Below, piece after piece: positions 11,562 through 20,057 of a DNA stretch of 64,000 nt. The number at the start of each line of letters is the position of its first letter. Position 1 is the stretch's first letter. The position numbers and the translations under genes were made by a program. Source of the DNA: Mantamonas sphyraenae (taxonomy: Eukaryota; CRuMs; Mantamonadidae). The stretch spans positions 62,001 through 126,000 of the forward strand of contig JAPMXV010000022.1 of assembly GCA_026936335.1 (NCBI GenBank), written 5' to 3'. The notes below the pieces were generated by a model that worked only from the letters and a program-made list of their open reading frames with translations, was not told the origin of the DNA and did not search any database.

Positions 11562-14024
11562 ATGACCAGCATCGGCTCCGCAAGCATGCTGGGCAAGCAA
11601 CAATCCGGTAGTGCCATCTCCCGAGGCGGCGGACGGCAGTGAGTTTTTCTGGATGGGACCGTTGCACTTGGCTGCGCCGGCAACACTCAGCCACACATCA
11701 CTCACCCGCCACACTCCGCCCCACGCACACCTAAACTGTTCCGTCACACTGGACACACAGGAACGTGAAGCTGGATGAGATCAAACAGATGGAAGGGCTG
11801 GGCCGAGCGCGAGGAGGTTTGGAACGTAGCAACACCGTCATGTTTGAGAACCTCATGCAGGAGGTGGAGGACTTTGAGATGTCCACCAGCAATGACGGCA
11901 ACTCTCGCTCCTCCTCAGCCGCTTCCACCCACTCCAGCCCCGCAGGTGTCAGCCGGTCGCAGCCCACCTCGCCTTCACTGCTCCGCAACGACGCCTGGGC
12001 CTCTGTCAGCACAGGCAACATGAAACCGGCCCAGGGAAACCGTCGCCACACTGAAGACATGTCCTCTGGACGCAAAACTGCGCGCATTGCACCCATGGCT
12101 GGCGTGCAAGCTACAGGTATGTGTTTCCTTGTCTCGCAATCTTCACTCTCGTCGTCTCGCTCTGCCGTTTTCTTTCCGGCTCACCAGTCGACCTGTGTCA
12201 CACCCGTCACAGCTCCCAAAACACCAAACGCACGCGTGCCATACAAGGAACGCGTGCCCACACAGGCCGATCTGCTCAGCATGGCCACGTCCTTCTCCAC
12301 GGCGGACCACGCTGCCGAGGACGGCATTCCCAGTGCCAACCTGCCCAGCGTAAGTGTGCGCGTGTGTTCTCATCCCGTTCTCTCTGATGTCACGTCGCCG
12401 ATACTAACCGAAGCACAACTCATCCCCACACCTACAGTATCTGCTGTCGTGGAAGCTCTTGATCCATGGCGGCAACCACACGCCTGGAAACGTCACTGAG
12501 AATCAATTCATTGCCCTGAGTGGACGGTACAAGAAAGCCATGACGTTTCTGGTGGACATGACGGCGTTGTTCGCCTTTTTGGGGGTGGTGGCGGTGTTGG
12601 TTGAGCAGGAGGTGTTGTTTGCCAACGACAACAAGCACACCCTGACCACCCTTGTGCTCAAGTACATTGTGTCCTGTTCCACCGTTGTGGCCATTCTCTT
12701 CAACACCCTCTACTACGTGCTCAAGGTCCATCTGGACATTCTGGTGGGCAAGACTCCGCTTGGCACTCGTCTGCCAGGCTCCTCCCTGGCTTCAGTCTGG
12801 CTCCTGGAGTCCTTTGTGCTGCTCGTGCACGTGCCTCCTTACGTGGATTATACGTTTGAGATTGAGGCGCTGGGAAGCCTGGTGCCCTTTACGGTGGACA
12901 TGCTGGGAGGGTTGACCATCCTGCGCTTCTACCTCGTGCTGCGCCTCCTACTCTACCACTCCGCCTACTACGGCACGCAGCACTTGTTTGTGCGCGTGAT
13001 CAGCAACATCCACGTCAACACCTCCTTTGTCATCAAAACCATCCTGCACTACCACCCGTTTATGTCCCTCACGGCCGCCTTTCTCTTTGTCGCCCTCGTC
13101 GGCGCCTACAGCGTCCGCATCTGTGAGCGGCTCATCGACCCAAACTTTGCGTACTTCTGGAACGCTCTGTGGCTGTCCACTGTGACCATGACCACGGTGG
13201 GCTACGGTGATCTGTCGCCCAGCACCCACTGCGGCCGCCTCTTTGCCCTCTTTGCCGCCATGATGGGCATTCTCATCACCTCGCTGAGCATTGTAGTCAT
13301 ATCCAACAAGCTCCAGCTGGGCGGAGACGAGCTTCGTGTGGTCAACATGCTGCACAAGGACTCGGAACACCGTGAGTTTCGTCGGTTGGCTGCAGTGGTC
13401 ATGCAGCGATCCTGGCGGAGCACAGCCCGCTACCAGGAGCTTGACCTGGGCAATTGCGTCACCCACGTCCAACTCTTCCAGGCTGTGGGTGACTTTCGCC
13501 AGGGCAAGCGTCGCTACTTTCAGGCCATCCAAACGTACAACCAGTCCCTGGCACCCAACCGCCTCGACGAGCTCTTTTTTCGCAATCAAACCATCGAATC
13601 GCGCCTGGGGCGCATTGGTCAGGCATCGGTGTTGCTGCAGAAGCGCACCGCAGAGGAAATGCAGCGTGTGCAGCGTCGTGTAAACAAGATCCTGCAGAAG
13701 CTCGACCGCATGGGTGGTATCTCGTCTTCTGCAAGTGCAGGTGGCACAGGCAACGACACACGCAAGAGCACACAGATGCAACGGCGCGACAGTGGTGACT
13801 ACAGCGAACTGCGCACAGATGAAGGCATGGTGGGCGACGACATGGACGAGGAGAACGATGCTGTGGACGAGGTGCTCGCAGACACAGACATCAGCGAGGA
13901 GGACGAACTCGCTGCCCTGAAGGAGCATGTCAACCAGATGTTGAACATGGTTGAGGTGCTGGAGGCCAAGCAGGCCCGGAGGAGGGAGAAAGCCAAGAAG
14001 GAACGCAAAGGGTCGTCGAAATGA
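11562..14024 (+). CDS. Small-conductance Ca2+-activated (SK-type) K+ channel
   Basis: Exons 11562-11638, 11761-12116, 12213-12349 and 12438-14024 encode 718 residues. About 190 low-complexity residues precede six membrane spans. The S4-S5 region (HVNTSFVIKTILHYHP) and S5 (VRICERLIDPNF) follow the SK layout. The pore helix and filter read TVTMTTVGYGDLSP, followed by S6 and a calmodulin-binding-like segment (EFRRLAAVVMQRSWRSTARY), comparable to the SK CaM-binding domain. A coiled coil and an acidic C-terminus (residue 600 onward) follow. The channel should let K+ out when cytosolic Ca2+ rises. S4 is poor in Arg/Lys, as expected for a channel that is not voltage gated. Its ATG is 77 bp from that of the divergent RAB3GAP1 gene. 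Confidence 0.88.
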
Positions 14025-14045
14025 AGAATTCAAGGATTGGCAGCA

Positions 14046-15797
14046 TCACTCAGAGTCAGAGTCGTCCGCGGGGCCGGTTAGGGTGTTGGCCATTTGCGAA
14101 CGGATGAGGAGGGAGTGGAGGGAGGTGAGGATGAGGATGAGGGTGGGTCCGACGAGGAAGCCTCCCAGGCCGTAAACATACAAGCCGGCGGCAATGGCGA
14201 TACCGTTGACAAAGGGAGAGAAGCCCGAAATACTGTCGTAGATGTGCGAGTCGAGAAAGACGTTGATGATGAGGTGTGTGGAAAACAGGGCGATTCCCAA
14301 GGCTGTGTGGTCGCGTTTGGCGAGTGCCACCAGCGAGCTGACGCCGACCAGGAGTGTGTGAGAGTAGGGAACGACGGGGATGAGGCTGAAGAACACGTTG
14401 AAGAGGGTGGTGATGCCAACAAAGGGAATGCCGACAAGGTCAAAGGTGAGCCAGGTGAGGGTGGCATGGCAGACAGCCACCTTGCTGGCTGATCCAAAGA
14501 TGCTGTTGATACCCTTTGTGAGCTGCTCGGCCACATCCGTTTGGCTGTCTGAATCCATGGGAAGGAGGGCAATGAGGGCCCACAGGGGATCGTCCTCGAG
14601 AGCCAGCAGGTACCAGAGGGTGGTGAGCAACACAAGGAGGGAGGAAAAGGTGTCGATGAGGGATATGAGCACTCGCAACAGGCTGAAGGAGAGCATGGAG
14701 GTGGAGGCAAGCAGGGACCCGCCGAGGTCGCCCACCTGCTCGGCGTAGTCCCACATGGAAAACGCCTCGATGGCTGACGGGTCACTGACGAGGTGGGTGA
14801 GATTGAACAGTTCCATCATTTGGGCAGCGACACTCTTGTTGCTGTGTGTGACGCCCCAGACGTCGACTTTGGTCCGGCCCTGTATGACGCCGGATGCAAC
14901 ATCGACAATGTGGGTGGCATTGACGCCGGAACGCTTGAGCATGGAACGCACCTGTTCCATGCGGTTGGCGACCATGTCTGCGACCTCTGGAGCCTGCATG
15001 GTGTCGTTGAGGTAGACACGTAGTTGGGTGGCAGCGTCGGCGCCCTCCATGGTGACGACACTGGCGAAAAAGATGGAGACAAAGAGGGCGGTGCAGACGA
15101 GGGTGATAAGGACGGTGGTGGCACAGAGGGAGTGCATGTGGGGTTGGATGCGGTAGCGGTAGAAGGAGTGGGAGGGGTCGAGGGTGTTGACGAGGCTGAG
15201 GAGGACGAGGAGGACAAAGGTGCACACAAAGAGGGCGACGACAACCACGGCCGCAATGTTGGGAAAGGTGATGGTGACCATGGTGCCGAGAATGAGCTGG
15301 ATGAGCAACCAGTAGCCAAAGCGTAGACGCGCCTGCTGCTGGCCCACAAAGGCAGTCACAGGGGTGTCCGACATGCCCAACTCGTCGGCCTCACGCACCA
15401 GGCGCTGTTTGATGGGACGCAGGGCCACGCCAAGGAGGAGGGCCCAGAGCAGGGGACCGCTATACGGGGCCACGAGCTTGAAGTTGAGGTAGGCGACGGC
15501 AAGGATGGCCACTGTGGTGAGATTGGCAAGAACAATGAGCATGCCGCTTTGCAGAGAGTCTTGGTCGGCAATGGTCTCCAGGAAGGAGTCGTTTCGAGTG
15601 AGACTGCGGCCCAGACTGAAGGCCGGTGAGTCGAGAAGCGTGGGCGGCGAGTCGATGCGTTCCACCTGCTCGTCGTCCAGGTGTGCACGCGACACACGTC
15701 TTGCGGCAGCCTCACGCGCAGCATGCGCCATGCCACGCGGCTTTTTGGCTCCGCTGCCCGGGGGTGGGTGTCGAGCAGAGGCTGATTTGGCAGGCAT
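14046..15797 (-). CDS. TMEM245-like / AI-2E transporter family membrane protein
   Basis: One exon, 583 residues from the first in-frame ATG; a GTG further upstream (15836) is not credited. A 90-residue Ser/Ala/Arg-rich cytosolic start leads to paired hydrophobic spans (LIVLANLTTVAILAVAYLN, YSGPLLWALLLGVALRPIK), a large soluble loop, and a final block of about six spans including FVGITTLFNVFFSLIPVVPY and FVNGIAIAAGLYVYGLGGFL. The middle segment around PVVPYS and GLGGFLVGP fits the AI-2E/PerM transporter fold, which in animals is represented by TMEM245. Substrate unknown. It converges on the SK-channel gene with 21 bp between stop codons and is head-to-head with ferroportin. Confidence 0.75.
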   Translation of the reverse strand: MPAKSASARHPPPGSGAKKPRGMAHAAREAAARRVSRAHLDDEQVERIDSPPTLLDSPAFSLGRSLTRNDSFLETIADQDSLQSGMLIVLANLTTVAILAVAYLNFKLVAPYSGPLLWALLLGVALRPIKQRLVREADELGMSDTPVTAFVGQQQARLRFGYWLLIQLILGTMVTITFPNIAAVVVVALFVCTFVLLVLLSLVNTLDPSHSFYRYRIQPHMHSLCATTVLITLVCTALFVSIFFASVVTMEGADAATQLRVYLNDTMQAPEVADMVANRMEQVRSMLKRSGVNATHIVDVASGVIQGRTKVDVWGVTHSNKSVAAQMMELFNLTHLVSDPSAIEAFSMWDYAEQVGDLGGSLLASTSMLSFSLLRVLISLIDTFSSLLVLLTTLWYLLALEDDPLWALIALLPMDSDSQTDVAEQLTKGINSIFGSASKVAVCHATLTWLTFDLVGIPFVGITTLFNVFFSLIPVVPYSHTLLVGVSSLVALAKRDHTALGIALFSTHLIINVFLDSHIYDSISGFSPFVNGIAIAAGLYVYGLGGFLVGPTLILILTSLHSLLIRSQMANTLTGPADDSDSE

Positions 15798-15886
15798 GTG
15801 GGGCAAAAACGTTGGTTGTGCCGGCGCAGGCTCCACCAGCGATACGTGTGTTTGTCTTTTTGTGTGTGACTGTTCTTGAGGGTTGC

Positions 15887-17521
15887 ATGAGTGTCAAGGA
15901 GAAAGTGCGGGAGCTGCGTCAGCAGGCAGCCAAGGCGTTGCTTGTGTCGTACACGTTGAGCCAATGGGGAGACCGGATGTGGCAGTTTGGGGTGATTGTG
16001 TTCACCATGGAGGTGTTCAAGTCGTCGCTGCTGGCCGTGTCGCTGTATGGCATGCTGACAAATGTGTTTGGAGTTGTGATGGGCCCACGGTTGGGCAATT
16101 GGATCGACAACATGGACCGGTTGGGCCTGGTCACCACAGCTCTGGTGACCCAGAACTTGTCGGTGGCTGTGTCCGCCGTCATCTTCTACCTGCTTCTGTC
16201 ACCAGCCGTGGGCTTCACCCCCGAGTGGACTTGGGTGTTGTACAGCGCTGTGATTCTGATTGGATGTGTGCAGTGGCTGGGGTCGAGTGCCTCTGCCATT
16301 GTGGTGGAGAAAGACTGGCTGGTGGCGCTGTGCACAGGCGATGCTGCACGCCTGACACGGCTCAACACAACCATCCGTCGCATTTCGTTGTGTTGCAAAG
16401 TGCTTGCGCCGTTGCTGGTGGGATATGTGTCCACCTTTACAGGGGTGCCTGTGGCAGTGCTTCTGGTGGCCTCGTGGAATGTGCTCTCCTTGCTGGTGGA
16501 GTACACGATGCTGCGCAAGGTGCACACCTGCATCCACGATCTCAAGGAGTATCGCAAGCACAACAGCCCTGAAACGTTGGAGCTGGGACGCGTGGTGGCT
16601 CCCAAGGAGCAGAGTCTCGACGGGACAACCACCTCCGACGGCGGCGGCGAGCCGGCCACAGCCACGGCCGCCGCCGCTGCTGCTGAGACCACACAGGAGA
16701 GGGAGACGCACACGCCACAAAGCAGGGCGGTTGCGTACGAGGTGGAGCAGGGAAACAATGAGCAAGAGCAAGAATATGTGCAGGAGGCAGACGACTGGAG
16801 AGAGCGGGAAGCGGAGGAGGAGGAAGAAGAGTTGCACGACGGCAAGGAGAGTCTGCTGCAAGAGCAGCAAAGGGCATGGCGCAACTACTTTGCCTCGCCA
16901 GTGGCGCTGGTGTCTATTTCGTATGCACTGCTGTTCTGCAACATCATGAACGCGACGTCGATGTACGCGTACCTGCGTTGGTACGGCTACGAAGATGCAG
17001 CGTTGAGCAGCGGGGGTGCGGTGGCGGCACTGTTTGGCATCGCTGCCACAGTGATGCTTCCCCGCCTTGCAGAACGGTTGGGAGACAGTGCATTGCCACG
17101 CATCTCCCTGTGGGCCATATGGTTCCTGCTTGCGTGTCTGGTGCCCATCACGCTTGCGTTTGTGCCTGGTCTCGAGCGATTGGATGCCACCCAGCTGTTC
17201 TTCACCGTCTACGTCTGTCTGGCCTTCTCTCGCTTTGGTCTGTGGACGTACGATTGCGTGCAAACTCAAATCCTGCAGATGGAAGTGCCGGAGAGGCGCA
17301 TCGGCCAGTTCAACGCCTGCCAATTGTCCCTCATCAACGTGGCCACCATCGTCTCCTCTGCTCTCACGGTCGTGTTTCCAGACCCTCGTGATTATGTGTA
17401 CCCCGTTCTGTTTTCATTTGCCTGTGTGGCCGCCGCAACCCTGCTGCACAGCATCTGGGTCAGCCGACGCCGTCGCCATCTCTGCCACGGCCCCGGAGGC
17501 CGTCAGTGCTGCGCCTGTTGA
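15887..17521 (+). CDS. SLC40A1: Ferroportin, iron exporter (SLC40 family)
   Basis: Single exon, 544 residues. The first helix carries the family signature YTLSQWGDRMWQFGVIVF, followed by the helix 2-3 turn GPRLGNWIDNMDRLGLV, TQNLSVAVSAVIF and the block VEKDWLVALC...LNTTIRRI with PLLVGYVSTF. The C-terminal half has FSRFGLWTYDCVQTQILQ and EVPERRIGQFN, as in ferroportins. The protein should export Fe2+ across the plasma membrane or an endosomal membrane. A long Glu/Gln-rich insertion (about residues 230-325) replaces the usual central cytosolic loop. The start at 15887 fits the family N-terminus; the frame is open further upstream without similarity. Confidence 0.92.
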   Translation: MSVKEKVRELRQQAAKALLVSYTLSQWGDRMWQFGVIVFTMEVFKSSLLAVSLYGMLTNVFGVVMGPRLGNWIDNMDRLGLVTTALVTQNLSVAVSAVIFYLLLSPAVGFTPEWTWVLYSAVILIGCVQWLGSSASAIVVEKDWLVALCTGDAARLTRLNTTIRRISLCCKVLAPLLVGYVSTFTGVPVAVLLVASWNVLSLLVEYTMLRKVHTCIHDLKEYRKHNSPETLELGRVVAPKEQSLDGTTTSDGGGEPATATAAAAAAETTQERETHTPQSRAVAYEVEQGNNEQEQEYVQEADDWREREAEEEEEELHDGKESLLQEQQRAWRNYFASPVALVSISYALLFCNIMNATSMYAYLRWYGYEDAALSSGGAVAALFGIAATVMLPRLAERLGDSALPRISLWAIWFLLACLVPITLAFVPGLERLDATQLFFTVYVCLAFSRFGLWTYDCVQTQILQMEVPERRIGQFNACQLSLINVATIVSSALTVVFPDPRDYVYPVLFSFACVAAATLLHSIWVSRRRRHLCHGPGGRQCCAC

Positions 17522-17552
17522 CGCACACACACACACACACAGTGGTGGCCCT

Positions 17553-18464
17553 CTACGATGACGTGGACGATGCCATGGACGACGAACTGCCTGATCGGCC
17601 CAGCAACGAACGCGAGCGTGACTGCTTCCCTTCGCTGCCCCCAACCACCAGACCAAATTTCGCCGCCTGAATCACGATGTTGTCGAATGCGTCGTCGCGT
17701 GCCGCAATAGAATCATACTGTGTGCTGGCGCCTTCAGTGGTCGATATGACCAGGCTGTGGCCCTTGGAAGGCAGGAGACCGATCAGCTTTGCCTTCCGCA
17801 CCTCGGCCAGCTCCTTGATGCTCACCGTGGTGAAGTCGCTCCCAATGGTTGGGTCAAACACAATGTAGCCCGGCGTGATGATGAGCGACCCCGGGGTCCA
17901 CTCGCGCACACATCCGTACTGTGCCACGAGGAATTCGGTGTCGGGCAAGTCGTACTTTGCGCGAAAGGCATCGTCGGCCTTTTGCGCCGCCACATCGCGG
18001 CTCAAGACAGCCATGCTTTCGGCGACGTCCTCTGCCAGCGACGCCTCTTCAATCTTGTGCGACAGAGTCTGTGTGTGTGCTTCAAACGCCTCCACGGTGG
18101 CCTTGAGCTGCTGGTTTTCACGTTCAAGGTCGGAGATCTGGTGCAGCAGCACCTCGCGGTCTTGCGAGAGGACAGCCAGGCGTTTGTTGAGAATGGCCAC
18201 CACGTGGTCCTGCTTCTCCTGCTTCTCTTGCTTCTCGCCGGACGACTCTTCGCTTGCGTTGGGTCCTGCAGAGGAGGAGGAGGCGGAGGTTGAGGAGGAG
18301 GAGGAGGTGGAGGAAAGGCTTTTGCTCTTGTCGTTCAGTTTGCCCTTGAGCTGCTTGACCTGCACTGCAAGCACATCCCTGTCCTCTGTCACCTCCATCA
18401 GCTTGTCCTCCAGCTCACCATACGCCTTGCGCAGGCGCTCCAGCTCGGATTGGCTGTTGCTCAT
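17553..18464 (-). CDS. Coiled-coil protein with C-terminal GRAM domain
   Basis: Single exon, 303 residues. Residues 1-50 and about 85-160 form coiled coils (LERLRKAYGELEDKLMEV; LLHQISDLERENQQLKAT), split by a Ser-rich linker. Residues about 175-275 look like a GRAM domain, a PH-like lipid- or protein-binding fold: FRAKYDLPDTEFLVAQYGC, GSLIITPGYIVFDPTI, a HSLVIST strand and the closing helix DDAFDNIVIQAAKF. The tail is basic and Ser-rich. GRAM domains are found in membrane-associated proteins at contact sites and endosomes; that is only a general hint here. Start codon 57 bp from that of the divergent methyltransferase gene. Confidence 0.75.
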   Translation of the reverse strand: MSNSQSELERLRKAYGELEDKLMEVTEDRDVLAVQVKQLKGKLNDKSKSLSSTSSSSSTSASSSSAGPNASEESSGEKQEKQEKQDHVVAILNKRLAVLSQDREVLLHQISDLERENQQLKATVEAFEAHTQTLSHKIEEASLAEDVAESMAVLSRDVAAQKADDAFRAKYDLPDTEFLVAQYGCVREWTPGSLIITPGYIVFDPTIGSDFTTVSIKELAEVRKAKLIGLLPSKGHSLVISTTEGASTQYDSIAARDDAFDNIVIQAAKFGLVVGGSEGKQSRSRSLLGRSGSSSSMASSTSS

Positions 18465-18521
18465 GCGCGCGCTGCGTTTGTGTTGCGTCCGCTGCGCCAA
18501 CACCCAACAACCTCGTTTGCA
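18465..18521. promoter_or_regulatory. 57-bp shared intergenic region between divergent genes
   Basis: This segment separates the start codons of the GRAM-domain gene (-) and EEF1AKMT2 (+). Both 5' UTRs and core promoters must overlap here or extend into the neighbouring coding sequence. No TATA box is seen. Inference from spacing only. Confidence 0.5.
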
Positions 18522-19172
18522 ATGAGCGACGAGCAGGCAGGCGAACGTCAGTTTGACTCGAGCAAGCTGGGCACAAAGGAACACTGGGAGGCAGTGTATG
18601 TGCGGGAACAGGAGAACTTCAAGGAGTTTGGAGACACGGGCGAAGAGTGGTTCACCAGCGTGTCGGACTGGGTGGCAGACACGCTTCAGCTGGACAAGGA
18701 TGCACGCACAGTGGACCTGGGCACAGGCAACGGCATGACGTTGATCGAACTGGCGGCCCTGGGTTACACCAATCTGACGGGCACCGACTACAGCCCAGCG
18801 GCGGTGGAGCTGGCTCAGCAGATTGCACAGGCACAGGACGCCGACGTGACCTTTGTGGTGGACGACATCATGGACACGGCGTTGGAAAAGGGCACCTTTG
18901 ATCTGGTGCTGGACAAGGGCACCTTTGACGCCATCTGCCTGGCCGAAGACGTGGACGAGAGCGTGTACGTGCGCACCGTGGTGGAACTCCTGGCACCCAA
19001 GGCTTCCAGTCGCTTTGTCATCACTTCATGCAATTGGACCCAACAGGAACTGGAGGACAAGTTCAAAGACGTGTTTACTCTCGACGCCGTGGCTGAATAC
19101 CCAACCTTCTCCTTTGGCGGTGTCTCGGGTGCCCAATACTGCACCCTGGCCTTTGGCCTGGCCAACCTGTGA
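18522..19172 (+). CDS. EEF1AKMT2: eEF1A lysine methyltransferase 2 (METTL10 family)
   Basis: Single exon, 216 residues. The opening LGTKEHWEAVYVREQENF and FGDTGEEWF match METTL10. SAM-binding motif I is VDLGTGNGMTLIEL, then GTDYSPAAVELA (acidic loop Asp), DDIMD, the family-specific DKGTFDAICL, the post-I segment FVITSCNWTQQEL and the C-terminal FSFGGVSGAQYCTL. The family trimethylates a lysine of translation elongation factor eEF1A in the cytosol. The length is normal and no residue looks missing. Confidence 0.93.
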   Translation: MSDEQAGERQFDSSKLGTKEHWEAVYVREQENFKEFGDTGEEWFTSVSDWVADTLQLDKDARTVDLGTGNGMTLIELAALGYTNLTGTDYSPAAVELAQQIAQAQDADVTFVVDDIMDTALEKGTFDLVLDKGTFDAICLAEDVDESVYVRTVVELLAPKASSRFVITSCNWTQQELEDKFKDVFTLDAVAEYPTFSFGGVSGAQYCTLAFGLANL

Positions 19173-19223
19173 AAGGGCTGGCAGAAATCAACCACCAGTC
19201 GGGCTGCCGCCACTGCAGTCGCC

Positions 19224-19945
19224 TTAGCCTTGCGGCACACCGCTCATTGCCGAACGGATAATCTGCACAAGAGCTGAGGGAGGCGAAAACGGCACACACC
19301 GGGACGGAGGATTGGACACGCACACATACACACAGAGAGAGACAGCAATGAATGGACATGGACACAGGCGTTTGGGGGTCAGCGGGCTTGGTGTGCACAT
19401 GGGGGGGTAACGCGGGCGAAGGAGGCAAGGCTGAGGGCGGGGTGGGAGAAGGGGGGGACACCATGAAAGATTATCCGGAGGGCATGCGTTGGAAACGTAC
19501 CGCTGCCAACGACAATGAACAAGAAGAACGCAAGCAGCATGGGACCCACGGGCTTGGCCTTGTCGGCTCGATCCTGGATGGTGTATAGGAGTCAGTGGGA
19601 TGCTGGGCAGCACGCTGGACGCTCGGCAAGCGAACCGAGAGGGAAATCGGAAAGGCACCGAAGGAGTGAGAGAGCAGTGCTGGGGCGGCACAGGCCACAA
19701 CTCACCACAGATGTCTCGCTCTTCACCGAGCCTCGCTTCTCGATGTTGTTGTCAAACTTGGCGGTCTTGGCCATACGTGCTCGCTGCGACTGTGAGGTGG
19801 TGCTGGTGTCAGACGCCGTTGATGGGAGTGGTGACGTGTCTTTGTGGTTTTCTTCGGCCCCACTTTACAACAAGACTCTTGCATGGGTGTCACACATCCC
19901 AGTGTTGTCTTCACTGTCCCTTCTCCCACCTGTCCAACCTACCAT
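19224..19945 (-). CDS. SERP1: SERP1/RAMP4, translocon-associated ER tail-anchored protein
   Basis: Four coding exons, complement(19224-19273, 19501-19573, 19706-19789, 19943-19945), give 69 residues; the human protein has 66. The mature order is SQRARMAKTAKFDNNIEKRG (like human QRIRMANEKHSKNITQRG), then KPVGPMLLAFFLFIVVGS, a single C-terminal anchor, then LVQIIRSAMSG. RAMP4 sits at the Sec61 translocon and stabilises new membrane proteins during ER stress. The proposed initiator ATG stands alone at the end of its exon (GTAGGT donor directly after it). An alternative start at 19774 would drop the first six residues. No other source of the conserved N-terminus is visible. Confidence 0.88.
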
Positions 19946-20057
19946 GATTCCGAATGAGTTGTTGTGCTGCTGCCAGCGCGTTCCGTCATGCAAATCCATT
20001 TCCATTCGATCCACATCGTACGAAAACGTACACGCCCCCTCCCCACTCATCACCTCA

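Noticed and set aside
14046-15836. GTG at 15836 as start of the TMEM245-like protein
   Set aside because: Nuclear genes rarely start at GTG and the ATG at 15797 is in frame close by.
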